This document shows positions 52,142 to 62,804 of a stretch of 64,000 bases of DNA, piece by piece. Each line of letters begins with the position of its first letter. Positions within the stretch are counted from its first letter, which is position 1. The notes under the pieces were generated by a model. It was not told the origin of the DNA and searched no databases. It was given only the letters and a program-made list of their open reading frames with translations. This DNA is from Pseudomonas helleri (GTDB taxonomy: Bacteria; Pseudomonadota; Gammaproteobacteria; Pseudomonadales; Pseudomonadaceae), in contig NZ_JYLD01000003.1 of the NCBI RefSeq assembly GCF_001043025.1, positions 248,001 to 312,000 of the forward strand, in the 5' to 3' direction. Position numbers and translations under genes: made by a program.

Positions 52142-53170
52142 TCAGCGCACAGGCGGTGCGTATTGAATGCCGCCGTTGTTCCACAAGGCGTTCAGCCCGC
52201 GGTCAATGGCCAGAGGGGTGCTTTTACCGAGGTTTTTCTCGAACACTTCGCCGTAGTTACCGACCTGGCTGACGATCTGTACAACCCAGTCCTTCGGCAG
52301 TTTCAGGTCTTTACCGTATTCGCCATCCGCACCCAGCAAACGGGCAACGTCCGGGTTTTTGGTCGACTTGGCTTCAGCCACGACGTTTTTAGAGGTGATG
52401 CCGGCTTCTTCGGCGTTGAGCATGGCAAACAAGGTCCAGCGCACGATGCTGAACCAGTCTTCATCACCCTTGCGCACGACCGGGCCTAGTGGCTCCTTGG
52501 AAATGGTTTCTGGCAAGACGATGTAGTCGTTCGGGTTGGCCAGCTTGCTGCGCTGTGCATACAGCTGTGATTTGTCCGAGGTCAGCACGTCGCAACGGCC
52601 GCTCTCGAGGGACTTGGCGCTTTCGTCAGAGGTATCGAAGGTGATCGGGGTGTATTTCAGGTTATTCGCCCGGAAGTAATCCGACACGTTAAGTTCCGTG
52701 GTGGTCCCGGCCTGAATGCAGATGGTCGCACCGTCCAGTTCCTTGGCACTTTTCACGCCCAGCTTGTTGTTGACCAAAAAGCCAACGCCGTCGTAATAGG
52801 TCACGCCGGTAAACAGCATGCCCATTCCCGCATCACGGGAACTGGTCCAGGTGGTGTTGCGCGACAGCACATCCACTTCGCCCGATTGCAGGGCAGTGAA
52901 GCGCTCCTTGGCGTTCAACTGGCTGAATTTGACCTTGGTGGCGTCGCCAAATACGGCAGCGGCGACGGCGCGGCAGACATCGGCATCGATCCCCAAAATC
53001 TTGCCGTCTTTGTCAGGCACCGAGAAACCCGGCAAACCGTCGCTGACACCACATTGCACGAAGCCTTTCTTTTTAACGCCATCCAGTGTTGCGCCGGCAT
53101 GAGCGAAACCCGTGACACTCAACACCACAGCGGCGGTGGCCAGGGCCAGGGTGGATTTCAACTGCTTCAT
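52142..53170 (-). CDS. aapJ: General L-amino-acid-binding periplasmic protein AapJ
   Basis: 342 residues with signal peptide (MKQLKSTLALATAAVVLSVTG..AHA). SBP_bac_3 domain: KKKGFVQCGVSDGLPGF, LNAKERFTALQSGEVDVLSRNTTW and the downstream Asp and Arg pocket region. First gene of the aapJQMP operon. It captures amino acids for AapQMP. Confidence 0.94.
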   Translation of the reverse strand: MKQLKSTLALATAAVVLSVTGFAHAGATLDGVKKKGFVQCGVSDGLPGFSVPDKDGKILGIDADVCRAVAAAVFGDATKVKFSQLNAKERFTALQSGEVDVLSRNTTWTSSRDAGMGMLFTGVTYYDGVGFLVNNKLGVKSAKELDGATICIQAGTTTELNVSDYFRANNLKYTPITFDTSDESAKSLESGRCDVLTSDKSQLYAQRSKLANPNDYIVLPETISKEPLGPVVRKGDEDWFSIVRWTLFAMLNAEEAGITSKNVVAEAKSTKNPDVARLLGADGEYGKDLKLPKDWVVQIVSQVGNYGEVFEKNLGKSTPLAIDRGLNALWNNGGIQYAPPVR

Positions 53171-54246
<1,076 letters not shown>

Positions 54247-54330
54247 AAACGAAACATCCAGTCGTTTACTACGCCGAGCACGCGACTTGCATTACACTGC
54301 CCGGCGTACACTCCTTAACCAACTGATGAG

Positions 54331-55821
54331 ATGACCGTGCTCAAAGCACTCAAAAAAATATTCGGCAAAAGCGAGGCTGAGCCGCTCGCGCCAGCGTCCA
54401 TGACTCCCCCCAGCAGCCCCAGCCCGCGAACCGACGCGCAACAGCCTGGCCGTTCTGCACCTGCACCCGCCGCGGTGTCCACGCCCGCAGCCACGCCCGC
54501 ACCCGAACCTGCGCGCACAGAAAAACCCAAAGCGGCCAAACCACGGCGTGCACCGGCGCCAAAGCCTGTGGTCATCCCGTGGAAACTTGAAGACTTCGTG
54601 GTTGAGCCACAAGAAGGCAAAACCCGCTTTCATGACTTCAAGCTCACCCCTGAACTGATGCACGCCATCCAGGACCTAGGTTTCCCGTACTGCACGCCGA
54701 TCCAGGCGCAAGTGCTGGGCTACACCTTGAGTGGCCGCGATGCCATTGGCCGCGCCCAGACCGGCACCGGCAAAACCGCAGCGTTTCTGGTCTCGATCAT
54801 CAGCCAGCTCACCCAAACCCCGCCGCCCAAAGAGCGCTACATGGGCGAGCCGCGCGCGCTGATCATCGCGCCGACCCGCGAACTGGTCGTGCAAATCGCT
54901 AAAGACGCCGCCGACCTGACCAAATACACCAACCTCAACGTCATGAGTTTCGTGGGCGGCATGGACTTCGACAAACAGCTCAAGCAGCTGGAAGCCCGTC
55001 ACTGCGACATTCTGGTGGCCACACCGGGCCGTCTGCTGGACTTCAACCAGCGCGGCGAAGTGCACCTGGACATGGTTGAGGTCATGGTGCTCGATGAAGC
55101 TGACCGCATGCTCGACATGGGCTTCATCCCGCAAGTACGCCAGATCATTCGCCAGACGCCGCCAAAGGCCGAGCGTCAGACCTTGCTGTTCTCCGCGACC
55201 TTCACCGAAGACGTGATGAACCTGGCCAAACAGTGGACCACCGACCCTGCGATCGTTGAAATCGAAGCGCAGAACGTGGCCAACGAATTGGTTGAGCAAC
55301 ACGTGTACGCGGTGGCGGGTGCCGACAAATACAAATTGTTGTTCAACCTGGTAAACGACAACGGCTGGGAACGCGTGATCGTATTTGCCAACCGCAAAGA
55401 CGAAGTGCGGCGCATCGAAGAACGCCTGGTGCGCGACGGCATCAATGCTGCGCAACTGTCCGGCGACGTGCCCCAGCACAAACGCATCAAGACCCTCGAA
55501 GGCTTTCGCGAAGGCAAAATCCGCGTGCTGGTGGCGACCGACGTCGCAGGGCGCGGCATCCACATCGACGGCATCAGCCACGTGATCAACTTCACCCTGC
55601 CCGAAGTGCCGGACGACTACGTGCACCGTATTGGCCGTACAGGTCGTGCGGGTGCAGCGGGTGTCTCCATCAGCTTTGCCGGTGAAGACGACTCGTACCA
55701 GTTGCCGTCCATCGAAGAAAAGCTGGGCCGCAAAATCAGTTGCGAAACACCGCCGACTGAACTGCTGCGCCCTGTGGTCAGAGCCGTGCGCAAGCCGCAT
55801 GATCCGAGTGAAACGGCTTAA
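54331..55821 (+). CDS. rhlB: ATP-dependent RNA helicase RhlB
   Basis: 496 residues. A Pro- and Ala-rich N-terminal tail (about 15-85) precedes the DEAD-box core. It has Q motif, Walker [13 protein letters not shown] in [16 protein letters not shown] in [10 protein letters not shown] and [10 protein letters not shown] near the end. RhlB unwinds RNA for the degradosome in enterobacteria; here the partner RNase E is not in the window. The core is intact. Confidence 0.94.
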   Translation: MTVLKALKKIFGKSEAEPLAPASMTPPSSPSPRTDAQQPGRSAPAPAAVSTPAATPAPEPARTEKPKAAKPRRAPAPKPVVIPWKLEDFVVEPQEGKTRFHDFKLTPELMHAIQDLGFPYCTPIQAQVLGYTLSGRDAIGRAQTGTGKTAAFLVSIISQLTQTPPPKERYMGEPRALIIAPTRELVVQIAKDAADLTKYTNLNVMSFVGGMDFDKQLKQLEARHCDILVATPGRLLDFNQRGEVHLDMVEVMVLDEADRMLDMGFIPQVRQIIRQTPPKAERQTLLFSATFTEDVMNLAKQWTTDPAIVEIEAQNVANELVEQHVYAVAGADKYKLLFNLVNDNGWERVIVFANRKDEVRRIEERLVRDGINAAQLSGDVPQHKRIKTLEGFREGKIRVLVATDVAGRGIHIDGISHVINFTLPEVPDDYVHRIGRTGRAGAAGVSISFAGEDDSYQLPSIEEKLGRKISCETPPTELLRPVVRAVRKPHDPSETA

Positions 55822-55860
55822 AACGTCAGCCCCGACGTCTGCATAGGGGGCGGGTTTTCG

Positions 55861-55904
55861 CGATCTTTTAAGCCAAAAGATCGCGAGGCGAGCTCGCTCC
55901 TACA
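55861..55904 (-). repeat. REP element (TGTAGGAGCGAG family) that supplies the vgrG stop
   Basis: GATCTTTT...AAAAGATC stem followed by the head GCTCGCTCCTACA. The vgrG frame ends in this head: its TAG stop is the repeat's conserved TAG. Confidence 0.88.
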
Positions 55905-57921
55905 ATGGTTTTTTGAGCATTTCGCACTGCGGGCACACTGATTTTCCTTCGCTCAACGCCAGCATTTGCGTTGAAGGCGCTAGCGACATGCCCTGCATGG
56001 GCGCCACCTCCCCCGGCAACAACGGCACCGCAGGCAGGCCCGGCACGGGCAAGCCGCCCAACAATATCGGGCAACTGGCGTAGATGCCCGCCGCACCAAT
56101 CAATACATGCTGCCCGCCCGCCATCAGGGTGATGTTGGCCCCGGCTTGCAGGACCACCCGCGCCCCGGCCTTGATATGCACGTGCATCCCTGCTTCAGCC
56201 ACCAGCGCGCCGCCCACCACGGTGTGGCTGCTGACGGCCACGGCCAGGTGGTCGTTGGCGTTGAGCTGGACCTTGCGGTCCAGGCTGACGGTGCGCTGTT
56301 CTTCTGCCTTGAGCACCGAGACGCTGTTGCCGGTGACGGTTTCTTCGCGCTTGCCCTCGATCTGCAAGCGGCTGTCGTTTTTGATGTGTTGTTGCAGATC
56401 GCGCTGGGCGTGGAGGTAGATGTGCTCCAGACCTTTGCGGTCTTCGATGCGCAGTTCGTTGTAGCCGCTGCCACCTGGAGTGCTGCGGCTACGTAATACG
56501 CTTTGGGTTTTGTTGGCGGGCAATGCGAGCGAGGTCGGGTTGAGGCTGTTGGCCAGGCAACCGCTGATGATGGGCTGGTCCGGGTCGCCGTTGAGGTAAC
56601 CCACCAGCACTTCCATGCCCACGCGTGGGATGGTCACCGCGCCGTGGTTGTCCCCCGCCCAACTCGACGAGACGCGCAACCAGCAGCTGCTTTGATCGTC
56701 ATCGATAGCGCTGCGGTCCCAATGAAATTTAACCCGCACCCGGCCGTACTCATCGCAATGGATCTCTTCCCCCACCGGCCCGGTGACGCGAGCCGTTTGG
56801 CTGCCGATCAGGCGCGGCTTGGGGAAGACGGTTTGCGGGCGGTAGGTCACCGCCTCTGGCGTGGCCTGGAAGGTGTTGCGATAGCCTTGGCTAAAGCCGC
56901 CTGCGTCAGCCTGCGCCGTGTTGGCGCCATACTCTTCCAGCACTTGAGGCTGCTGGCCCTCGTGCTGCACGCCAATCAACAGCCAGCCGCTATTGAACGT
57001 CGCGTTGGGGTGCCCGGTCATCGGCAAAAAGTGCCCCGTGCTCAGGCTCGGTTGATTGCTGCTGCCGCTGGCCTGGCAGTAGCCGGTTTGATGATGCTCA
57101 AGTGTGCGCTGGCTTTGCAGTTGGCCTTGGGCCGCGTCAGTGAAGCGCCCCGGATAGCTGTAGTTTTCAAGGGCGCGCTCGTTATGCTCAGCGCTGCTGC
57201 CTGCCTCCAGCGTGCGGCTGGCCTGCTGAAAGTCATAATCGCGGCGAAACGTACGGTTGGTGCTGGCCTGCAAGCGCAGTCCAAAGTGATCGATGGACGG
57301 CTGCGAAGCGACCATGCCCGCTCGTTGTACGAAGGGCGTCGGTTGGTTGAGCGAGGTAAACGCTTGCTGCTTGTCGCCGAACACCAACTGATGGCCGTCT
57401 GGCGAGTGCCGAAAGTGGTAGTGGAAGCCTTCTTCGAAACACAGACGCTGAATAAAGCGCAAATCGGACTCGCCGTATTGCACGCAATAATCCCGTGGCG
57501 TGTAAGACGAGAACGAATTGAAGGTGTAGGCGTTGCCGAGAATGCCGTGCTCTTCGAGCAGGGTCTCGATGATTTGCTGCACGGTTAAATGCTGAAAAAT
57601 ACGGTGGTTGGTGCGATGGGCCAGGTAGGCCAGTTGCGGTTCCAGTGTCAGGCGATAGTGCGTAAGCCGCGTACCGGGGCTGCTGCGACCCATGCTGGAA
57701 ATATGCCCGTGGATCCCCTGCCCCTGGCCGTCAAACGCAAGAAACGCAGGCTGATGCAGCCATGCCTCGAGGTCCAGGTCTGCGCGTGCGCTGACCAGTT
57801 CAAGTTCAAAGGCATAAGGCGTGCTGATGGCTTCATTGCCCGTGAAGGCCAACACCTGAAGCTCATGGTCGGCGCCCTTGATGCTCAGGTTAAAACGGGT
57901 GTTACGGGCTGAAATGGCCAT
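55900..57921 (-). CDS. vgrG: Type VI secretion spike protein VgrG
   Basis: 673 residues. A gp27-like part (about 1-380), gp5 OB-fold (VTGPVGEEIHCDEYGRVRVKFHW near 405) and DUF2345-type needle (GLEHIYLHAQRDLQQH) match T6SS spike proteins. The C-terminal tail SEGKSVCPQCEMLKKPL carries a CxxC but no recognisable effector domain. No T6SS core or effector gene lies beside it: rhlB is on the other side of the stop and moaE upstream. The stop codon is inside a REP element. It is probably loaded with an effector encoded elsewhere, or it is a relic. Confidence 0.9.
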   Translation of the reverse strand: MAISARNTRFNLSIKGADHELQVLAFTGNEAISTPYAFELELVSARADLDLEAWLHQPAFLAFDGQGQGIHGHISSMGRSSPGTRLTHYRLTLEPQLAYLAHRTNHRIFQHLTVQQIIETLLEEHGILGNAYTFNSFSSYTPRDYCVQYGESDLRFIQRLCFEEGFHYHFRHSPDGHQLVFGDKQQAFTSLNQPTPFVQRAGMVASQPSIDHFGLRLQASTNRTFRRDYDFQQASRTLEAGSSAEHNERALENYSYPGRFTDAAQGQLQSQRTLEHHQTGYCQASGSSNQPSLSTGHFLPMTGHPNATFNSGWLLIGVQHEGQQPQVLEEYGANTAQADAGGFSQGYRNTFQATPEAVTYRPQTVFPKPRLIGSQTARVTGPVGEEIHCDEYGRVRVKFHWDRSAIDDDQSSCWLRVSSSWAGDNHGAVTIPRVGMEVLVGYLNGDPDQPIISGCLANSLNPTSLALPANKTQSVLRSRSTPGGSGYNELRIEDRKGLEHIYLHAQRDLQQHIKNDSRLQIEGKREETVTGNSVSVLKAEEQRTVSLDRKVQLNANDHLAVAVSSHTVVGGALVAEAGMHVHIKAGARVVLQAGANITLMAGGQHVLIGAAGIYASCPILLGGLPVPGLPAVPLLPGEVAPMQGMSLAPSTQMLALSEGKSVCPQCEMLKKPL

Positions 57922-57977
57922 CCGTGAATCCTTCCCGACAGAGAGGCAGGCACGCTAACGGATGAACAGGAATCGAC

Positions 57978-58082
57978 GCTGTAGGAGACTTCTGAAAAAA
58001 ATAAAAGAAATCACGCCGTGTCCGGGCTGCGATCTTTTATTCCCGAAAAGATCGCAGCCTTCGTGCCTCGGCAGCTCCTACA
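57978..58082. repeat. Degenerate REPIN, TGTAGGAGCTGCCG family
   Basis: The right half is the clear head of the GTAG type (GGCAGCTCCTACA at 58070-58082). A stem CTGCGATCTTTT and AAAAGATCGCAG lies at 58027-58057. The left head TGTAGGAG near 57978 is decayed. The moaE stop is in the right head. Confidence 0.75.
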
Positions 58083-58545
58083 ATTTGGGGAGCGAGCGTT
58101 GCCAACGCTTAGCGGCGGCGTCGTCGCTGGCCCGGCCTTCAACCCAGCGCGGGCCGTCGGCGGTGTGTTCTTTCTTCCAGAAGGGTGCGCGGGTTTTCAG
58201 GTAGTCCATCACGAACGCGCAGGCATCAAAAGCCGCCTGACGGTGGGCGCTGGCCACGCCGACAAAGACGATGGGCTCACCGGGCTCCAGTGCCCCGACC
58301 CGGTGCAGCACTTCGAGGCTGAGCAGCGGCCAGCGATGCTGCGCTTCGACCACGATTTTGGCCAAGGCCTTTTCGGTCATGCCTGGGTAATGCTCGAGAA
58401 ACATCCCCGCCACGTCGCGCCCGTCATTGAAGTCGCGCACATACCCCACAAAACTCACCACCGCTCCCACGCCCAAATTGGCCGCATGCAGTGCGTTGAC
58501 TTCTGCGCCCGGATCAAAGGCAGTCGTTTGCACCCGAATGGCCAT
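58078..58545 (-). CDS. moaE: Molybdopterin synthase large subunit MoaE
   Basis: 155 residues. Core VGAVVSFVGYVRDFNDG and the later FVGVASAHRQAAFDACAFVMDYLKTRAPFWKKE with the catalytic Lys residues. With MoaD it inserts two sulfurs into precursor Z to make molybdopterin. The tail RWQRSLPKL ends at a TAG supplied by the adjacent REP. 3 nt after moaD. Confidence 0.96.
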   Translation of the reverse strand: MAIRVQTTAFDPGAEVNALHAANLGVGAVVSFVGYVRDFNDGRDVAGMFLEHYPGMTEKALAKIVVEAQHRWPLLSLEVLHRVGALEPGEPIVFVGVASAHRQAAFDACAFVMDYLKTRAPFWKKEHTADGPRWVEGRASDDAAAKRWQRSLPKL

Positions 58546-58548
58546 GGC

Positions 58549-58794
58549 TCAGCCCCCGGTCACGGGCGGGAAAAAAGCCACGGTGTCACCGTCTGTCAGC
58601 GGCTCGTCGAGCTTGCACAGTTCTTCATTGCGCGCGCACATCAGGTTGGCTTCGGCCAAGACCTGCCACGCATCGCCCTGTTGCAACAGGTGCTGGCGCA
58701 ACTGATCAACAGAGGTGAATTGGCCTTCGACCGAGACGCTGTCCAGCCCCAGCGCCTCACGGTAGCGGGCAAAGAAGTGCACGTGGAATGTCAT
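58549..58794 (-). CDS. moaD: Molybdopterin synthase small subunit MoaD
   Basis: 81 residues from ATG at 58794, overlapping the moaC stop (ATGA). Ubiquitin-like fold ending in the required Gly-Gly (FFPPVTGG), which is thiocarboxylated by MoeB. The longer open frame overlaps moaC and is not used. Confidence 0.95.
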   Translation of the reverse strand: MTFHVHFFARYREALGLDSVSVEGQFTSVDQLRQHLLQQGDAWQVLAEANLMCARNEELCKLDEPLTDGDTVAFFPPVTGG

Positions 58795-59264
58795 GACGCG
58801 TCTGCCTGAAAGTGGCCGCTCTTGCCGCCGAGCTTTTCCAGCACGCGCACGTTTTCGATGGTCATGCCACGGTCGACGGCTTTGCACATGTCATAAATGG
58901 TCAAGGCCGCCACGCTGGCAGCGGTGAGGGCTTCCATCTCTACCCCGGTCTGCCCCGACAGTTTGCAGCGCGCGATGATCAACACTGCGTCGGTGCCTTG
59001 GGCGCTGAGTTCAACCTTGACGCTGGTGAGCATCAACGGATGGCACAGCGGGATCAGATCCGAGGTTTTCTTCGCCGCCTGAATCCCGGCAATTCGCGCC
59101 ACGGCGAACACGTCGCCCTTGGGGTGATCGCCATTGACGATCATGTCCAGGGTTTCAGCACGCATGCGTACCACGGCTTGTGCCACCGCCTCACGGGACG
59201 TCACCGCTTTATCGGTGACATCAACCATGTTGGCGCGGCCTTGGGCATCTAAATGAGTCAGCAC
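58791..59264 (-). CDS. moaC: Cyclic pyranopterin monophosphate synthase MoaC
   Basis: 157 residues from a GTG at 59264 with TGGAG 8 nt upstream. Family segments [35 protein letters not shown] and [18 protein letters not shown]. Second enzyme of molybdenum cofactor synthesis after MoaA. Operon order moaC-moaD-moaE. Confidence 0.96.
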   Translation of the reverse strand: MLTHLDAQGRANMVDVTDKAVTSREAVAQAVVRMRAETLDMIVNGDHPKGDVFAVARIAGIQAAKKTSDLIPLCHPLMLTSVKVELSAQGTDAVLIIARCKLSGQTGVEMEALTAASVAALTIYDMCKAVDRGMTIENVRVLEKLGGKSGHFQADAS

Positions 59265-59427
59265 AGGGAGTTCTCCAGACAAGAGCTGCCAGTGTAAGCC
59301 CGAGGTTGCGTTTTGCCCACGTATGCGACGGCCATCGACCTCACGAATACCGCGCATCCGAACATCGAATTGGCCGCCTGGCGGGTTTGCACGTACAACG
59401 TGCACATCGTTCAGAGAGGTCAAATCC

Positions 59428-59874
59428 ATGCCATTTTTTATAGCCATTGCCCTGAGTTTACTGGCCGGCGCCGCCGTGCCGATGCAAGCCGGCAGTAACG
59501 CCCGACTCGGTGCCGTGCTCGGTCACCCGTTCTGGGCCACGGTCATTTCCCTGATGGTCAGCGGCGCGGCGATTGCCGTGGTGATGCTGCTGGTCAAAGT
59601 GCCCCGTCCCAATCTTGGCGCACTGCTGGGCGGCCCTTGGTGGATGTGGCTTGGCGGCCTGGCCGGGGTGTTTTACATCACCGTGGCGCTGATTACCGTA
59701 CCGCGCCTGGGCGCGCTCAACTTCATCATGGCGGTGGTGGTGGGCCAGTTGATCATCTCGCTGGCGATTGATTACTTCGGCTTGCTCGGGCTGCCAAAAA
59801 ACACCCCCAGCCTGCAAAAACTGTTGGGTGTGAGTGTGGTGCTGGCCGGATTTTTGATCGCTTCGCGCGGCTGA
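59428..59874 (+). CDS. YdcZ-type (DMT superfamily) small transporter
   Basis: 148 residues from ATG at 59428 (GAGAGG upstream). It has five hydrophobic helices and the DUF606 start [11 protein letters not shown]. Such small members are efflux or uptake pumps of unknown substrate. Divergent from moaC and followed by a REPIN that separates it from convergent lysR. Confidence 0.8.
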   Translation: MPFFIAIALSLLAGAAVPMQAGSNARLGAVLGHPFWATVISLMVSGAAIAVVMLLVKVPRPNLGALLGGPWWMWLGGLAGVFYITVALITVPRLGALNFIMAVVVGQLIISLAIDYFGLLGLPKNTPSLQKLLGVSVVLAGFLIASRG

Positions 59875-59880
59875 TTATGG

Positions 59881-59947
59881 GTAGGAGCGAGCTTGCCTCG
59901 CGATCTTTTGATTTTTTAAAAGATCGCGAGACAAGCTCGCTCCTACA
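59881..59947. repeat. REPIN, TGTAGGAGCGAG family, abutting lysR
   Basis: GTAGGAGCGAGCTTGCC and its mirror form about 30-bp arms around an AT centre. The right head CTCCTACA contains the lysR stop. Confidence 0.93.
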
Positions 59948-60842
59948 GTGAAATCTGGCGAAGCACACTCCGCAACCAGCGATGCCCCGGATCGTCGCTG
60001 AAACGCTGATGCCAAACTTGCACGTAGTTAAACGGTGCCACGTTCAACGGCGGCGGCAATCTGACCAGCGAATCGGCCAACGGCAGGCTGTCCAGGGTGC
60101 GGGTGGCGACCGTCAGGATCAAGTCCGTATCGCCAATGACACTCGGGGCAGCACTCCAATGTGGCACGTTCACCGCGACATGGCGTTGCAAGCCCTGAGC
60201 GCGCAACACGTTGTCGACTTCGCCCTGGGTGTTGCCGTCCATCGAGACCAGCACATGAGGGCGTTGCAGATAGGTGTCGAGGTCCAGCACGCCACTCTCG
60301 GGCAGGACGTTGCGGTTGAGCAGGCAGGTGAAGATTTCTTCGAACAGCACCTCGCTGCAGAGGAACTCGGGCAGCGTGGCGAAAACACCCAGCGCGAGGT
60401 CGATCTTGCCGTGCTCGAGTTGTTCGAGCATGCCCAGACGGCTGTCCTGGACCACCACCAGCGAAATGCCGGGCGCCAGTACTCGGAGTTGTTCCACCAA
60501 CTTGGGCAACACGATGGCCGCGCCGTAATCGGACATCGCCACGCGAAATGTGCGTTGCGATTCCCCCGGCACAAAGTCGACAGACTGACCGAGCAAGGTT
60601 TCGATCTGCCCCAGAATCACCTTGAGCGGCGCCTGAAGGTTTTGCGCCAGCGTACTGAGCACCACTTCGTTGCCCTGACGAATCAGCAGCGGGTCATTGA
60701 GCAATAACCGCAGCTTGCTCAGCGAATGACTGATGGCCGGCTGGCTCAAGTGCAAGCGCACACCGGTGCGGGTCACGTGCTTTTCCGTGAGCAGCGCATC
60801 GAGGACCACCAGCAGATTCAAATCGATAGTGCGCAGTAACAC
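59943..60842 (-). CDS. LysR-family transcriptional regulator
   Basis: 299 residues. Winged HTH LLTEKHVTRTGVRLHLSQPAIS in the first 60 residues and a periplasmic-binding-protein-like effector domain from about 90. The target is unknown. Transcribed away from the PhoH gene's terminator. The stop TAG comes from the adjacent REPIN. Confidence 0.92.
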   Translation of the reverse strand: MLLRTIDLNLLVVLDALLTEKHVTRTGVRLHLSQPAISHSLSKLRLLLNDPLLIRQGNEVVLSTLAQNLQAPLKVILGQIETLLGQSVDFVPGESQRTFRVAMSDYGAAIVLPKLVEQLRVLAPGISLVVVQDSRLGMLEQLEHGKIDLALGVFATLPEFLCSEVLFEEIFTCLLNRNVLPESGVLDLDTYLQRPHVLVSMDGNTQGEVDNVLRAQGLQRHVAVNVPHWSAAPSVIGDTDLILTVATRTLDSLPLADSLVRLPPPLNVAPFNYVQVWHQRFSDDPGHRWLRSVLRQISL

Positions 60843-60884
60843 CTTGGCAGCTCCTGATTAAACATGGCTGGCGCCACAACGAAA

Positions 60885-60907
60885 CCGGGCGGCTCTAGGC
60901 CGCCCGG
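60885..60907 (-). terminator. Terminator after phoH
   Basis: CCGGGCGGC and GCCGCCCGG form a 9-bp stem with a 5-nt loop, then TTTCGTT on the minus strand. It lies between the phoH stop and lysR. Confidence 0.7.
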
Positions 60908-60928
60908 ATCAAGGTTATGTCAGAAGTG

Positions 60929-62323
60929 TTAGAGATGCGACTCTGCGTACTCGGCCAGGATCGAACGAGGGACGCCTTGCAGGGCGATGTGCACACCGTT
61001 GGGGAAGTCTTTGAAACGCTCCGTCAGGTAGGTCAGCCCCGAACTGGTGGCCGACAGGTAAGGCGTATCGATCTGCGCCAGGTTACCCAAGCACACCACT
61101 TTAGAGCCCGCGCCCGCACGGGTGATGATGGTTTTCATCTGGTGCGGCGTGAGGTTCTGGCACTCGTCAATCAAGATCAGGCTTTGCTGGAAACTACGCC
61201 CCCGGATGTAGTTCAGCGATTTGAACTGCAAAGGCACTTTGCTGAGGATGTAATCCACGCTGCCGTGGGTGTTTTCGTCATCCATGTGCAAGGCTTCGAG
61301 GTTGTCGGTGATGGCCCCCAGCCATGGCTCCATCTTCTCGGCCTCGGTGCCCGGCAGGAAGCCGATCTCCTGATCCAGCCCTTGCACGCTGCGGGTACAG
61401 ATAATCCGCCGGTAGCGCTTGCTGACCATGGTTTGTTCAATGGCCGCTGCCAGCGCCAGAATGGTCTTGCCCGAACCCGCCGCACCCGACAGGTTAACCA
61501 GATGAATATCCGGATCGAGCAAGGCAAACAGCGCCAGCCCCTGGTAAATATCCCGCGGCTTCAGTCCCCAGGCTTCCTGGTGCAGCAACGGTTCCTGGTG
61601 CATGTCGAGAATCAGCAGGTGGTCCTTGCGCACCTCTTTGATCCAGCCCACAAACCCTTGCTCATCAATGATGAATTCGTTGATGTGCACCGCCGGCAGG
61701 TTTTCGTTCATTTGCACCTGATGCCAGGTGCGGCCGTGCCCTTGCCGGGTTTCGACCTTGCTCACGCGGTCCCAGAACGAACCGGTCATGGTGTGGTAGC
61801 CGCGTGACAGCATCGACACGTCGTCAACCAGTTGGTCAGTGCTGTAGTCCTCGGACTCGACCCCACAGGCGCGCGCCTTGAGCCGCATGTTGATGTCTTT
61901 GGTCACCAGCACCACGTGCAGGCTCGGGTCACGGGCATGCAGGTCAATCAGTTGATTGATGATGATGTTGTCGTTGAGGTTTTCAGGGAGCAGCGCATTA
62001 GGCTCTCTGCGCTTGTTCATCAGGATTGACAGAAAGCCCTTGGGGCCACTTTTGCCGCGCTGGATCGGTACGCCCCTTTCAACATCCTCTGGCGAGGCCA
62101 CACCCAGGGTCTGATCGATCAATCGAATCGCCTGGCGACACTCCGCTGCCACCAGTAGCTTGCCGGTTTTGAGTTTGTCGAGCTCTTCAAGCACCGTCAT
62201 CGGGATAGCGACGTGGTGTTCCTCGAAGTTGAGCAAAGCATTTGGATCGTGAATCAGAACATTGGTATCGAGTACATAAAGGATTGGCTGGTTGGAAGAA
62301 GGAGTGCGTCCGTGATCATCCAT
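60929..62323 (-). CDS. PhoH-family ATPase with N-terminal PIN domain (YlaK/PhoH2 type)
   Basis: 464 residues from ATG at 62323 with AAAGGTGA upstream. An N-terminal PIN nuclease domain (residues about 17-150, with Asp in LYVLDTNVLIHD) is fused to a PhoH P-loop ATPase with Walker A LSGAAGSGKTILALAA and Walker B LILIDECQNLT. PhoH2 proteins of this layout are RNA helicases with nuclease activity in mycobacteria. The role in Pseudomonas is unclear. Upstream of lysR. Confidence 0.88.
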   Translation of the reverse strand: MDDHGRTPSSNQPILYVLDTNVLIHDPNALLNFEEHHVAIPMTVLEELDKLKTGKLLVAAECRQAIRLIDQTLGVASPEDVERGVPIQRGKSGPKGFLSILMNKRREPNALLPENLNDNIIINQLIDLHARDPSLHVVLVTKDINMRLKARACGVESEDYSTDQLVDDVSMLSRGYHTMTGSFWDRVSKVETRQGHGRTWHQVQMNENLPAVHINEFIIDEQGFVGWIKEVRKDHLLILDMHQEPLLHQEAWGLKPRDIYQGLALFALLDPDIHLVNLSGAAGSGKTILALAAAIEQTMVSKRYRRIICTRSVQGLDQEIGFLPGTEAEKMEPWLGAITDNLEALHMDDENTHGSVDYILSKVPLQFKSLNYIRGRSFQQSLILIDECQNLTPHQMKTIITRAGAGSKVVCLGNLAQIDTPYLSATSSGLTYLTERFKDFPNGVHIALQGVPRSILAEYAESHL

Positions 62324-62804
62324 ACTCGGTCACCTTTGTGGGAGCCATTCGACGCAATACCGCAACAGTGCTGCGCCTCGAGTGACTGCCGAATTCATCT
62401 GTTTTCTGTCAGATGAATGCCCTGCCCGATGGGTCTTGGAAGACGCCACCTGTGTTGCAGGTTTCGGCGGTCTGTCTTGGTAATACTCCAAATCGTGTGA
62501 CAAAAAAAAGTATTTTTACAGTTTGGCGGATTTATTTTTTTGACTGACGAATAGCCTTGGCGACCTGCAAAATTGCTACTAGGCTCAATGATTACCTGAC
62601 ACAACGCTTGGGCATTTAATCCAGTATTGGCCTGCATCAGCGCGCCGAAAACACCAACTCGAAATCTCCCCCCACAAGGCCGGACGGTTCTCACAAAACG
62701 CCGGGATGCCCCCTACCCATCTTTCTTTTTGGCAGCACTAAGCTTCGTGACGCACCGGCTCATTACGACCTGCGCTCACTACTGTTTATGCCAAAGGAAT
62801 CCGT
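62324..62804. other. Intergenic region between phoH and the small hypothetical gene
   Basis: 481 bp between divergent genes. It carries an 8-bp perfect inverted repeat TTCATCTG-N8-CAGATGAA (62394-62417) near the phoH side and an AT-rich patch near 62505-62540. No gene is supported. Confidence 0.5.

Noticed and set aside
62395..62694. 99-codon minus frame upstream of phoH that might encode an antitoxin-like partner
   Set aside because: No ribosome site, no similarity, and it covers the inverted repeat; better read as non-coding.
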